The notes: generated from the sequence alone by a model not told the origin. Positions 35,371-49,540 are shown, counted from the first letter of the stretch. The stretch: 64,000 nucleotides of DNA from Mycogone perniciosa (GCA_025331125.1 JAOALB010000173.1:1-64000); one strand, 5' to 3'. Numbers and translations are program-made.

Positions 35371-35843
35371 TGTTAAGGGGGAATCAGCGCTTTAAATATA
35401 TATATATATATATTAACAAGAACTGGAATAAAGCGCAGAAACCATACTTTTAATAAAACTATAAAACTGTAATTAAGTAATATAAAGACTAAAAGATACT
35501 GTAAATTATTTAATTATAATATCTGCAGTTAAAAGCAATTAATAATTACTTTTTTATACTTTAATAGCTATAAAATTACAGGTAAAGGTAATATATTAAA
35601 AGAGAATATAGGTTAGCTTTTATTAAATTAAGTCTATTTATTTATTTTTATAGTTTTATGCCTCTTTAATTTAATAGTTATTTAAATAAGCAATCAACTT
35701 TATTTAAATAAGCTAGTAAAAAAGACTATAAATATATTAAGTATATTAGTTATCTTTAATAAAACCTTCCCTATAAGTATTCACAAATAAAAGAAGCGAA
35801 TCTCAATAAAACGCTTATTTTACTAAACCTCCCAGTATTAACA
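35371..35843. repeat. Candidate LTR with TGTTAA...TTAACA ends
   Basis: A 473-bp block begins TGTTAAGGGGGAATC and ends CCCAGTATTAACA, giving a 6-bp terminal inverted repeat with TG...CA ends as in LTRs. Flanking 5-mers (TGGTT and TTATA) do not form a target-site duplication, and no second copy was seen here. Confidence 0.4.
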
Positions 35844-38800
35844 TTATAATTCCTTAAAGTAAATATTAATAATATAAAGAAATAATAAAATAAATACATT
35901 ATAAAGAAAGGAAAATTAAAATTAAAATTACGATTATATATACTATTAATATCTTTATATTTAATTTATATTAAAATATTCTCTTTATATTAAAACTGCT
36001 ATAATTAAATAATTTTATTTTAATAACTTATATTTATTACTAAGCATTTTAAACTACTATCTATTTATTTTATATTAATTATCCTATTACTTAAATAGGT
36101 ATATAAATTTACTTTTAGATATTATTTTAAATTAATTTATTTATTAATTTTAATAAAGTTAAACTGCAGTATATATTTAAAACTATAATTCTTTAAACTT
36201 AAAGATATTAAAATATCTTTTTTTATTATTACCGCGAAAGCTATTATTATAGCCTATCCTTTTTTATTTAACTTTATAAAACTTCTTTTATTTTTTTTAT
36301 TACCCTTTAATTAAACTTTATAGTTACTTTTAAAACTCTTTCCTTCTTTAAGTCTTAATTATCCTTTAATTTATTAAAAGAACTATTACTTTTTTTAAAA
36401 GAAGTTAAATCCTCCTTTAAACTCTCTATATCCTTTAATAATACTAGCGCAGTTAGTAAAAGTTTTATAGGTTATAGTATTATTAAAAAATATATAAATC
36501 TACTTTTAGTTATTAATCCTATTATTGCCTTTACTATAAATATTATTTAAGTAATTAGGCTAGTATTATTATGTTATTTTTTTACTATTAATATAGTCTA
36601 TAAAGTTAAAGAAAATACTTTTTTTTTTCTTAGCTATAACTAGCTTAATTATATAATAATAAGTATAGGTATAGTTAAAGTTAAAGGTTAAGTCCTGGAA
36701 ATTAACTGTAAATATTATATTTTAGTTTATTTATATACTATTAAAAGAATAAACAATTACTAGGAAAAGCTATTATTATAGTAAATTAAATAGTTTCTTT
36801 TTATAAAGTTATTTACTAGTACTTTAAAATCTATTAAATATTACTTATTAATCTTTATTATATTCCTTTTATAAATTGCTTTTAAAAATATATATTAACT
36901 TTAATTAAATTTAATTAAATAGTATTTAAGCGAAAAAGGTAAGATATCCTTTATCTTTACTTTAAAGTCTATAACTGCAAATTTATTTATAGCTATCACT
37001 TAATATAAAACCTAAACTATATTTATATAGCTTTTAATAGAGTTTTTAAAGTATAGGTATTAATACTAATTTTAAAGTAAAAGTTTAAACCTTTTTAAGT
37101 TAATTATCTTATATTTTTCGAAGTTAAAGGAGATTAAGACTCTGCTTAAAGGTTTTACTAATTAACGTAACTTAATATTAATAAATCTTTAAAGTATTTA
37201 TTAAATCTAGAATAGGCTTAAATAGCTGTATTTATTAAATTTAAATTATTTTATATATAAAATTATATAAAAGTTAAATAAATAAAGGAATCCAGCTTTT
37301 TTAAATATATAGGCTTATAGGTTAAGGAATTATTATATATAGCATTTATAGTTATCTTTATTAAAGTTAAAGTAATAGAGGTACCTTTATTTATTAAAAA
37401 TATAAATATATTAATATTAAAGAAAATAAATAAACCCTATAAAGATTTATCTTTTCTTTATAAAGCTTTAAAAGTATTATAGTTTATTAAAGATCTTAAA
37501 AGCTTAAAATATTATTTAATTAAAAGCAGTTATACCTTTAAATATATTTTAAAGTACTAAAATCTTTATTTAAGCAGCTTTTATTATTCATAATCCTTTT
37601 ACTATTATATAAAGTATTACATTTAAATTAAAGTTTACTGCTTAATTTTTATAAAAAAGGTTATATAGGAAATTATAAATATCGGTAATATAAAAAGGCT
37701 ATATAGGTTCTTTAATATCCAGTATTTATAAAAGCTTATTATAATATAAAATACTATTAATAAATAATTTATTAATAGGCAATTACAGGTAGCTATTAAT
37801 ATATTAATTAAATCAAAGGTAGATCTATATTAATTAATAGCTATATTAGCTTGCTAATAAACTGTTAATAAAGTTTTATTTATTTTAGCTTAAAGAAATC
37901 GCTAGCGCAGCTAAAGGATATTTAATTAATATAATAAAGGAGTAAAGTTTTTAGTTTACCTTTTATAAGTTAAAAAAATAAAGTAAAAAAGTATAAGTCC
38001 TTTTTTAAGTGAAATATTATAGTAAAGAAAAAAAGGGGTAAATAAAATTAAATAATTATAGAATAAAATTTAAACTAAAGGCAATATTTAAGCTAGTATA
38101 AGATAAACTTTTAATAAATAAAAAATAAAAAAAAATAAAAAGTATAGTATTACTTTTTATCTTTTTATAGGCATAGGTATATAGTTTAGTATATAAAGTA
38201 ATTTTCTTTATTATTTATAAATTACTGCTTTTTTAAAGTAATTTTCTATACTTTATTTACCTTTTTCTCTTTTTTCTTTTCTATTTTTCTTTTATTCTTT
38301 TTTCCTTTTTTTTATTTTATTATTAAATTATAAAGATTTTTATTAAAAAAGGCTATTATTAGTTGCTTAATATAATTAACTTTATCGATATACCTATTAC
38401 TAGTAAAAAGACTTTTAAGGAAATTTCTTTATCCTAAAAGGGTTAAATTTAACTTTACCTTCTTATTTAATTATCTACTTTAAATAAAGTTTTAGTAAAT
38501 AAGTATTATTTAATTAATATCTTTACTTTAACTCTCTTTAAATCTAAAAGTATTTTATTATTTAAATTATTAATAGTATTAATATTAGTTAATTAAACCT
38601 ATTAATCTATTTAAAGGTTACTTTTTCCTTTTTATTTAAATTATCTTTATCTCTATTATCCTTTATAAAAGGTTATACTTTTAAGGAATACTTTTAGCGT
38701 TATGCCTTTAAAGGTTCCTAGTTTTATTTTTAGAATATTATATATACTATTAAAAGAAAGATATTTAAGCTAGTCTATACCCCAGTAAAGATTTTATATA

Positions 38801-41100
38801 TTTATAGGTAGTTCTTTTATACTTTTTTTAAGCGGATAAAGTATATTAAAGCCTTATTTATATTATTTTATAGGCAGTATAATCCTTGGTTTTATTAAAG
38901 GTACCTTTAAATTTAATTTATTACTATTATAATTACTAAAAAGTAAATCTTATTTCCTTTTTATAACTGTATCTTTATTCTAGGTTTTTAGTAAAGGGAC
39001 TATTTAAATTGCCTTTAATTAAAGGCCTTTTTATATATTTAGCGATATTTTCTTAACTACTAGCTTTAATTAAATAATTAAGGTATAGCAATTACTTTTC
39101 TTAAAAGAAATTAAATACTTTTCTCTATTAAGCTAATAGTCTTTAATTATTTTAATCCTTTAATAGCCGTTTATTTTATAAAGGATTTATTTTATTTTAT
39201 TAGGAATAAAAAAGTAAAGAGTTAAGCAATTTAGTAAATTTAGAAATTTATTTTAGCCTTTACTATTAAAGTAAAAGGTTAATATAAATAAAGTAGTTAA
39301 TAAATTATTTAATTTTACAGTTTTTCTCTTTATAGTATAATTAAATTATACTTTTTATAAGCAGGGTAATAAACTTTAATTTAGCAGCTATCTCCTTTTT
39401 TTTAAAAATAATATTTAATAACTATTTTTAAAAATATTATCTTTTACTCTTGCCTATATATCCTTTTTATAAAAGTAATTATTTTAATTTAATTTATTTA
39501 TTTTAAGAATTATTACCTTAAAGTATTATAAAGGACTGCGTTTTAATTAATATATCTCCTTTTCCTTTAATCTATAGATATATATCCTAGTTTTCGGCTA
39601 GATTATTTAATTTAATAACTTATATACCCTTTTAGCAGTTAAAGGGTTACTATAATATTTATTAAATTTTTAGCTATTAATAATTTTAATTATAGCTTTA
39701 TTAACTACTTCATCTTTAAATATATTATTGCTTATCTCTAGGCTTTTATTTATATAGGTTTTTTTATTATTTTTAGCTGTTTATTAGCTAAATTTATCTT
39801 TTATAAACTTTTTTAAATATTCCCTTAAATAGGTTTTATTAAATAGAATCTTATTTAATGTTTTTAGCCTATAAGCTTTTATTATTCCTGCTTAAAACTT
39901 AATTTTAAATAGTTTTAGCTAATATATCTTTAGCTTTATATTTTTTAATAAATCCCTTTAGCGTTTTGCATTATAAAGTAAAATAAAACTATTAAAAAGG
40001 AAAAGCTTAATTACGTTTTACAGAAAATATTAATTATTAACGTTTATCTTTTTAGCTAATATTTAATAAAATACTATTATACTCTTTTAGGCTATTTTTA
40101 TATTTTCTTTTTTTTTTAAAATATAAATACTCGCTATTAATTAATCTTTTATTATATAAACCTTATCCCAGTTAATTAGCCGCTAAGTAGGCAGTTTTAC
40201 TTTTAAAGGGAAAGTCGGTTTTTAGTTAAATAATAGGTAGAATACAGAGTATCTCATTAAGCTTTTTATAGTATATCTATCAGCTATACTTGCCTTATTT
40301 AGGTTTTAAAACTACTTTTTATTGCATTTAGCTATTTTTGCCAGTATTAATATTAAGCTTTAATAACTAACCTCTATAAAGGTATTAGCTTTAAGGTTAT
40401 ATATTAATATTTAGATAATCTTAATACTTAGATTAGTTAATACTTATAAAAGTATTTTCTTTATTTTAAGTCTTTTATTTATAATAGCTTAAATTTTTAT
40501 ATTAAATTAGTAAATCTATTTAAAAATAAACTTTATTATTATCATAAATAATAAAGTTAATATAAATTCTACTTTTACTTATCTATAAAAGTTATATTTT
40601 CCTTTAAATAAATAAATATATTTATAATTGTTTAAGATATATTAAATATTAAAATAGACTTTCTTTATAAGTCTAGTTAATTTTATTATTATAGCTGGTT
40701 CTTTAAGGCGGTATAGGTTAAAGCCTTAGTATTAAGGGTATAATATAATAGCTTTATATATATTATTCTATATCTATAGCTATTAATATCTTTCTTTTAA
40801 AAATTAAAAAGTTACTTTTTATCTTTTATAACCTATTTCCGCGTAGTACTATTAAATAGCTATTTTCCTTATAGTTAAAGTATTAAAGATAAATATAAGC
40901 TAGTAGTAGTATTTTCTTAATTTAGCCTATAACCTTTTATCTTTTATATAAAACCTTTTTACTTTATTCTTTAATTATTAAAAGTCTATAGTTAAAAGAT
41001 TAAATAGTCTTTATATTATTTAAAGGTATTGCGCAATTTACTAGGATTCTTTGCTATACTTTTCTTTTAATAAAGTAAATGAAATTATATTTAAATATAT
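35844..41100. mobile_element. RIP-mutated repeat DNA, no delimitable element
   Basis: Continuous A+T-rich sequence with stops in all frames. No open frame over 60 codons and no motif strong enough to name. It is most likely several nested LTR elements, given what flanks it. Confidence 0.45.
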
Positions 41101-42430
41101 ATTTATAAAATCTTTTAAATCCCTTTCTTTTTAAACTCTAACTTATTTATAGCAGTTATTAGTTTATAGGATAAGGCGTCTATTATAATATTCTCTTTCT
41201 TTAAGATATATTTAACTATAAAGTTAAAAAAGAGGATATAGTTAATCTATTAAGTTATATACCTATTACAGATATTATTAATCCTATTATTTATTTAATT
41301 AATAATTACTTTAGCATTTATTTCTAGTATAAATAAAAGTCTATAAATATAAGTATATAGCCTTTTAAAGGCTTAGAGTAAAACTTTATACTCCTTTTTT
41401 ATAGCATTATACTTTATTTCTAATAAAAGCCAATACTTACTTTTATACTAGATTAAGTGTCTTTTTCCTTTTATAACTTATATTAAAACTGCCCTTTAGC
41501 CTATTATACTAATATTAACTATTAAAATTACCTCTTTATATCTTTTAGTTATATTTAATATTACTAGTATTAAAGTAAAGGTAATAAATTCTTTAAGTTT
41601 ATCTATAATTTACTACTGCTTTTTAAATTATCTTTAAAAGGCATTTTTCTTTAATAGACTAGTTAAAGGCTTCATAATTTAGGCAAAGTATTTAATTTAG
41701 TATTTATAATAATTAACTAAACTAAAAAAGGATTAAACTTTATTAATAGTTTTATAGTTCTTTTATTTTTTAATTTTAATAATTTTCCTAATTGCTGGTT
41801 ACTATCCCTCTATACTATATAAATATCCTATTAATTTAGCTAATTTTTAATAAAGGATTAATTTTACTGCCGAGATAATATATTTTAATAGTTTAATATT
41901 AATAAAGGTTTTATTTAAATTCTAAAGGTGCTTTAAGACATAGCATTAAACCCTAGGCATTACTTTTTTATTATTATATATAGATTCTAACCTTTATACT
42001 GTAATATTATTTAAAAATAGTCAATATATTATAAATATAAGATTAAATAGTATCTATAAATAATATATTAAAATTATACTATTAAGTTTATAATATTTAT
42101 TAAAAGGATGCAGTATTTTAAAAGGCTAATAGGGCTTGTAAATATAATTATATTTTAACTTTTTTTATTAAAAGGGATTTAATTATATCCTAATAAAAAG
42201 TCTAGTAATAATAGTATTATATAGCCTATAAAATCCTTGCTAAATTAATTAGCGCTTAAAAGAATAAAGGCGTCTTTAATAGTTATTTTATTTCTTTATA
42301 TAATAGAATTAATAAAGTAAAGGCTGCTGTCTTTTTTTTATATTAAAAAGAATAGGTTCCTATATAGCTTATAGCCTTCTTTTAAAAGGCCTTTTTTAAT
42401 ATAGACTTACAGTAAATTAATTACTTTTTT
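41101..42430 (-). mobile_element. RIP-mutated Ty3/gypsy pol fragment, family 2
   Basis: On the minus strand, the reverse transcriptase of a distinct fungal gypsy lineage is readable at about 41930-42420 (order: TIKDAFILLSA, DFIGYI, LLLDFLLGYN-IP, FTSPISLLKY), matching the -LLDFFSGYDQIPL- type. The RNase H end ENIIIDALSY lies at about 41161-41195, in the expected downstream order. Many stops replace Trp and Gln codons. Ends and LTRs were not identified. Confidence 0.65.
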
Positions 42431-44870
42431 TTTATCCCTTTAAGAATTAAGATATTACTGCTTTATTAGGTATTGTATTTTATTATATAAATACTTTATA
42501 GTAGGGTAGTCTTAAAATTTAACTTTTTATATTTTATAAAATCCTAAGAAAGTGCTATTTCTTTATTTTTTAAGATGTATACTAGGATTATAGTTTTTTA
42601 TACTATTAGTTTCCCTTCTACTATTTTTAAGATTACAGCTAATCAGTCTAGTGTAAGCCTTAACCTAGTTTTAATAAATAAAAATTTTAAAGTAATATAA
42701 TTAGCAAAAAAAGCATTAAAGTTTAAATTATCTTTTACTTTATTTTATTTTTTTTATTTTTAATAACAACTCCTAGTAAAGATAAAACTATTAAATAGTA
42801 TATTATTTATTAAATAGATTTTTATACTTTTCTTTTTATATATAGTATTAGTTTTAATCTCTTTATATTTTTATACTCTCTTTTAAAATCTTTTCTTTTA
42901 ATCCTCTATTTCCTTAAACTTTTATACTATCTTTTTTATCGCTTTTATTTAATCTTTTAGACTATTAGCTAATACTAGTTAAATTAAATCCTTTTTAGCT
43001 TACTCTAACAGTCAGTATAAAACCTCCTCTTTAAAAGTAAATTAAAGTATTTTTAAGCTTTTTTCTATTTTATTAACTTTATATTTAATTATAAAGTTAA
43101 TATTTATTTTAGCTTTAAATTATATAATACTTTTATTTTATATTTTTAATAAATAGCTTTTATAGTTAAAGTAATAATTTCAATATTTTATATTTTATAT
43201 TTTATATATAAATCTTTATTCTTTAATATATAATTAAATATTAGCTGTATAGCTTGAATAAATAGTATTTTAAAAATAAAAAGTATTAAAACTTTATTTA
43301 ATATAATATAAAGTCTCACTGCTATCTATATATTACCTATATACATTTAAATAACAGTTTCTTTAATTATATTTACTTACCTATTATTAAATGCAATATT
43401 AACTGCTTAATAAAGGTATACCTTTAAACTGAACTTTACAGTTAATTAATTAAAAATAATATTTCCTTTTAACTTTAAATCTATAAATACTTTAATAAAT
43501 ATACTCTTAAGCTGTCTTGATTATACCTATATTTAAAGTAGGTCTTATAAGTATTTAAAGATCTTTTCTATTTAAATTATATTAATCTAGGCTATTAATC
43601 TTTATTTTTAATTTACTTTATAATTAATAGTAATATTTAATTACTTTAATTTATAAAAGTATACTTTTAATAATAATAATGTATTAAGGTTTTTAACATT
43701 AATTAATTTTTTATTTAAAAATCCTTTTATTTATAAGGATTGTAAGGGTATAGCTTGAAGATATTAGTTTTATAGTAACTGGATAATTTATATAGTTAAG
43801 TTAATCTTTTTATAAAACTATATTTTAGTAATTCTTTATAATTTTATAATTAAGTCTACTTTTAAAGCGTTTATAAATTTTAAAATAGTATTTAAAAGAG
43901 TGCTAGGCTTAAATTTAATTATATTATTTAAAATTACAGCTTAAATTAATATTTTAATTTACTTTACTTTTAATAATTCCTCTTTATTTTTAGTCTTTAC
44001 TATTCCGCTATCTTTACTATATTATAATTTAAATAATATAGTCTTTAAGATTATAAATATAGGGTTTAAATACAGTTACTTTTTCTTAATTAACTGCTTT
44101 AATTAAAGCAGTAATAGTTCCTTTTTAGTTTATTTATCTGCTTTATTAATTATTTAAATGCACTTTTATCCTTTATTAACTATAAAGTTAGCGAGGAAAG
44201 TTAAATTAAATAATTCTGCAGTTAAGTAGTTTTAGTTATATTTATTTAAGCGGTTCTTAAAAGAATTTATCCTAGCCAGGTTTATAGAGATATTTTTAAC
44301 CCCTTTTATACTTATACTATTTTATCTACTATTAATTATTTAATCTTTGCCTATAAAGTATATAATATTTATTATTAATCCTTTTATAAAGACTATATTT
44401 AACCTTTATAGTAGTTTAATTTTAAATATCTCTTTATACTTTATTTCTTTATAAACTATATTAAAGAGTTTAGTTTTATAATAGATTACTTTTTAATTAA
44501 AAAAGCTAGGTTTTGTTTTCTTTATAAATAATAGGCTTAGCGAGACTTTATTTTAAGCCTTAAATAATTTTACTTAAAGCGCCAATATTTCTTATATATA
44601 AGTTCTAATAGTTATAATTACTGTAATAAATTAAGCTAGGATTAAGACTTTCTATAGGCTTATTTAAATTATTCTTGCCCCTAGGTTATATATTATAAAC
44701 CTATAGCCTTTATTATAGGCTAGCTTAGTGTAGTTTTAAAGGAAATAGCTTTTATTTATATAATACTAATAATATTTTATATTTATAGCTGCCTTTAAGT
44801 AATAGTAAAGGAAAAGGTTTAATATATTATTATATAAAGTGTTTATTATATTAATATTATTAATAGTAAT
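42431..44870. mobile_element. RIP-mutated repeat DNA, probably gag/protease side of family 2
   Basis: Positioned upstream, on the minus strand, of the family 2 RT. It is A+T-rich and stop-filled and contains no named motif. The assignment rests only on position. Confidence 0.3.
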
Positions 44871-44879
44871 TATTAATAT

Positions 44880-47098
44880 AAAAAGTCTTTATTTAAATTT
44901 ATTATTATTAATAGTAATAAAAGAATAGTGCTTAAAATTATAAAGCTTATATAAATTTAATATTATTATAGACTATAAAAAACTTAAATACTTTACTTTA
45001 ATTAAAGCCTTAAATTAGCAATAAGTCTAATAATTTAAATTCCTTTTTAGCTTTAACTTTTATATTATCTATTAACTTAACTTTAAAGCTTTAAAGTTTA
45101 ATACTTTAAATAAAAAAGCAGAAAATAGGCCTATGAAATTAAATCCCTTTAATAACTTAATTAAAAACAGGCAATATATTATCTTCCTATAAAGTTCTTT
45201 TAGCTTTAAAGCTTAGGCAATATTTTAAAAAGAAATCTTATTGAATATAGAAATATCTATAAAGGCTGCCTTTATAACTATAATAACACCTATAGAAAAC
45301 AGACTAATTAATAACCTAATTATAGTAGTATATAAATAAAATACTATAGTAAAAGAAATAATAACTGCACTTTAAAACCTTAATATCCGTTAATAGCTAA
45401 AGCAGCTTTACAGGGAACTTTAAATTATAATAAATAACTGCTAAGTAATACATAGCAGAATTTATTATTAAAAGCAGCTTTTTATTCCCTTTAATAATAA
45501 GCTTTATATATAAATCCTATTTAAAAACTACTTTAATGGCCTAGCTAGATGCCTAGGTAAGTTTAAGACCTTAGACTTTATTAACTGAATATACTAGTAG
45601 CTATAAATTTTAAAAGATATTAAAGCATTTATATAAGTCTGTAAACTATATATTAAAATAAAGGCTTTATAATCTTTACTATAAAGTTTTTTTTAATTAC
45701 TGCTAATTTTATTTTATATATAATTAAATATCTTTATTAATTATATTATATTACTGCCTAAATCCTGCTACAATAATACTATTTATAAGTATTTATTAGT
45801 AATAGTTTACTGCTTTATTAAAATATATTACTTTATATTTATTACTTTACTATTAATAAAAAAGCTAGCTAATATATTTATTAATAAAATTTACTGGCTT
45901 TATAGTATACCTAATAATATTATATTAAATTATAGTATATAATTTATATTAAAATTCTAAAATAACTTTTAAACTAATTAAAAGTTATATTAAAACAGTT
46001 ATTAGCCTTTTACTTTAAAATTAATAACTAAAGTAAAAGAATTAAGATAAGTATAAAATAATACCTATAAACTTTTATTAACCTTTATTAAAATAATTAA
46101 ATCTATTAGCTTTTACTAGCCAAATTCGCTATAAATAATATAGTATTTAAAACTACTAATATATTACTGTTTTTCATTAATTATAATTTTAACCCTCGCC
46201 TAAAAATAAAGCTTTTATAGCCTTACCCGCTAAACCTTTCTATAGTAAAAAAAAGAGAGTTTTTCTATATTCACGCTATTATTAATTAATTTAAATGCAT
46301 TATTATATAATTAAAGGCCTTTACTAAAGCTTTAAAAAAAGAATATAAAGAAAATGCAAATATATATAAAAAGGCATTATTAACCTATACTATTAAATAG
46401 GAGGTTTTTATTAATATATAAAATATAAAGATTAACTAGCTAATAAAGAAGCTAGATAATAAATAGGCAGGGCTTTATATAATAATAAAGGTATACTTAT
46501 AAGCCTATACTATTAGCTTACTAACAGGTATAAAGATTTTCTTAATCCTATATAACTCTTTCCTATAACTTAAAATAGCTACTTTCCTGCGCTTTAGGTA
46601 AAAGATAATTAATAAAGCTAAGTTAAAGAATATTTAAAGCAGGGTATTAAAAAAGGAAAATAGTATAGATAAAGTATAAAAAAAGTAAAAGTTTGAAGCG
46701 CTTTAGATTATTATAATAATAATAGTTTCTATTACTTTATTAAATAAAAATACTATACTGCTATATAGTAATTAACTAAAAACCTATAAAGTTAAAAAAG
46801 GGTAATATAAAACTTTTATATAAAAAACTTAAAGAAGCTAAGCTTACTGCAATAAATACTAAAAGGAATTATAAAAAAAAGGAAATAATTAAAAAGAAAT
46901 TAAAACCTATAAAGCGCTAATTAAAGACTATACTATATTAAAGCCTATAATTAAACTATATATTACTAATACTAAAAACTATATAATTTACTTTATTTGC
47001 CTTTATATTAAAAGTATTAAAATAGATTACTTGGAATTTCGATTTATATAAGTAATATAGCTATTTACGGCTAAATTGTAAAATAGGAGGGGGGGTAC
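44880..47098 (+). mobile_element. Ty3/gypsy 3' part, family 3 copy A (RNase H, integrase, PPT)
   Basis: RNase H is readable through stops at about 44960-45130 (DYKKLKYFTLIKAL then FSFNFYIIY). The segment 44930-45640 aligns base by base with 60430-61170. The integrase core is at about 45880-46140 (YWLYSIPNNI..., later position of a -FHPETDG- type segment, then a -LLPLAEFAYNN--like end). The polypurine tract AGGAGGGGGGG at 47085-47095 directly precedes the LTR. The 5' half is absent or displaced: minus-strand family 2 DNA lies where its RT should be. Confidence 0.72.
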
Positions 47099-47300
47099 TG
47101 TTATGGCATTAACCGTGACGCGATATTAACGCCCTATTACGTAAGCTCCGGCTACGTGACCAGGCCCTAACGCGTTCCTAGCTATAGCTTTCCGTAGAGC
47201 CTGAGGGCTTCCTTGCTCTCTATGGCACAATAACAATATTTGCCTTAACCTGCTTTCTATACTGTAATAATATTATTTCTCGCTATATAACTTATAAGAC
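47099..47300 (+). repeat. 3' LTR of gypsy family 3 copy A
   Basis: Starts TGTTATGGCATTAACCG three bases after the polypurine tract. It is G+C-richer than its surroundings and aligns over about 180 bases with 56087-56275, where most differences are C-to-T or G-to-A in the second copy. The 3' end is uncertain. Confidence 0.7.
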
Positions 47301-49148
47301 AGTTAAACCCTTAAAATATAAACTATACAGTAAACTTTAACCTTGACTAATACTAGAATAACTATAAAAGTTAATTTTATTAAACTTTATTATTAAACTA
47401 CTATTATCTATTAAACCAAAAATAAAGATTAAATATAATAGTATTTTAATAATTATAAATTAATTTATTAAATACTTTTACTTCTTTTTATATAAAGAAG
47501 TAATAAATACAGAAACGCTAATTTATATATTTTTGCAATTTATTATAGTTAATTATATAATTCCAGCTAAAATTATTTTTAACTAAAAATTAACCTTTAT
47601 ATTTAAATTCTAGTAAGCATTTATAATTTAGTTAAGTATAAACTATAAACTTAATACTATATACTACCTATAAATAGATAAATAGATAGAATATATTAAC
47701 TAGGTTATTAAAGTTTATTTAAAAAGTTATATTAACTTTAACTAAAACAATTAAGTAAAAAAGTTATTAATCGCATAAATATCCTATAACAGTAATATTT
47801 TAAAGTTAACTAGACTTAGCCCTATATACATTAATTATACCTTTACACTAAATATATATAAAGCGCTAAAGAAAGGCCTATATATCGATAAAGTATAAAT
47901 TAAAGCTGAAAATATAAAGCAATTATATAAAGAAATATAAATATACCTTTACTTCATTTTAAAAAGAAAATAAAAAAGTATACTAATAAATATAAATTAA
48001 AAGGACTAATCTTTAAAAAGGGAGATATAGTTTATTTATATTATTATTTACTAAAGAAAAAGACTATAAATATTAAAATAATGCAATTAAGCAATAAATT
48101 AAATTTTAAAGAACTTAAACTTTATTTAATTAAAAAAGTTATTTTAAAAGTCATTTATAAACTTATGCTACTAGACAATATCTAGATTTACTTAATATTT
48201 TATATTTTATTACTTAAAAAAGTATTATAAAATAAATTAAAAAATAAATAAATTATAAATTTAATTAAAGTCTTAGCAGTTAAAAAAAATATAAAACTGA
48301 AAGAATTAAAGCTATAAAAGCAGAAAATAATAAATATTAATACCTAATTAAATAGAAAAACTATAAAGAAAAATATAACTTTTAAAAACCTATTAAACAC
48401 CTATTAAACGCTAAAAATAAACTTAAGCAGTTTTACTAATCCTTAAAATTAAAAGACCTAAGTCTATAAAATTATTACTAAGCCTTAAAGAAGCCTAATC
48501 TACCTTAACAGGCACCCCTAGCAATTAAAGATTAGTTATTACCTTTACCTTTTAAATAGATAAAGAGGACAGTATACTATCCTCTTTATCTAAACTTTAT
48601 AGCCCCTATTTAAAAAGTTTAGTATATTGCTTATATACCTTTTTCCTAATACACTAAATATAATTTAAATACTTTACAGCCGCTATAATCTATAATTAAA
48701 GCTCTATTAAATAAAAATAAAGACCCTTTAGCTTTTTATTTACTTTATCCTCTTTTAATTTAAGCTTTTTCTATTATTTAAATATATATATAACTAGAAA
48801 AGTTAATAGAAAAGTATAGAGGAGAGGAAAAGAGAGGAGTATATAAAATCAAGTAACTGGGACTTTATTACAGGAATAGTTTTAATATATATATTCGCTA
48901 TACTTTAAAGACTTATTTATTATCCGATAAACTAATTTCTTTTAAAAGTAAAAAGTGTAAAGTATATTGGCAGGATTGCCTTTAAAAAGAATTAAAAAAG
49001 TAAATAAAATATATTTATTAAATTTATAAGCGTAAAGTTTAGCAATATAATCTATTATAGTATTAATATAAAAAAGGTAAAAAAAATAAATAGATAAAAC
49101 TTATAAAGGAATTAATAGGTTTTAAAGATAAAACTAACAGGAAAGGGA
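47301..49148 (+). mobile_element. Gypsy family 1, copy 2: integrase C-terminal part
   Basis: The integrase C-terminal domain is readable at about 47977-48165 (LKGLIFKKGDIVYLYYYLLK, then SNKLNFKELK), aligning with copy 1 at 29325-29505 on the other strand. It is followed by about 1 kb of eroded sequence and a purine-rich AGGAAAGGG at the LTR edge. The 5' part is missing, probably separated by the insertion of family 3 copy A. Confidence 0.72.
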
Positions 49149-49540
49149 TATTATATTATAACCCGACTATATTAAAAACTTAGTTATAAGATTACAGCAG
49201 AATGTTAAAACCTTTAACCAATCACTAATAGATTATAGCTATAAGTGTAATCCTATAAAAAGGATTACTATATAAAACTATAATCCTAAATCGACAGGAT
49301 TACTATAATCTAAACAATATAAGTATATTTATTATATATCTTTTTTATATATATATAGCTGGCTTATTACTTATTTAGTATAGTTACTTAGATAGTTGTT
49401 AATAATTGTATTCACTAGAACCACCTATTCTACAGAATTGTAACTATGTTACCCTGCTTAGTATTTATCCTTAACCTCTCTGTCAACATAAACCCTGCGA
49501 ACCTTGGTTTGACTGTTGAGAATCAACCCGGATCGTTACA
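49149..49540 (+). repeat. 3' LTR of gypsy family 1 copy 2; right edge of the nest
   Basis: About 392 bp ending ...GGATCGTTACA at 49540. It is the inverted counterpart of 28071-28453 and is less A+T-shifted than that copy. Normal-composition DNA begins immediately after it. Confidence 0.75.

Noticed and set aside
27720..49148. The A+T-rich block as a centromere
   Set aside because: Regional fungal centromeres can be A+T-rich and RIP-scarred, but the block is bounded by identifiable LTRs and is short. CENP-A chromatin data would be needed.
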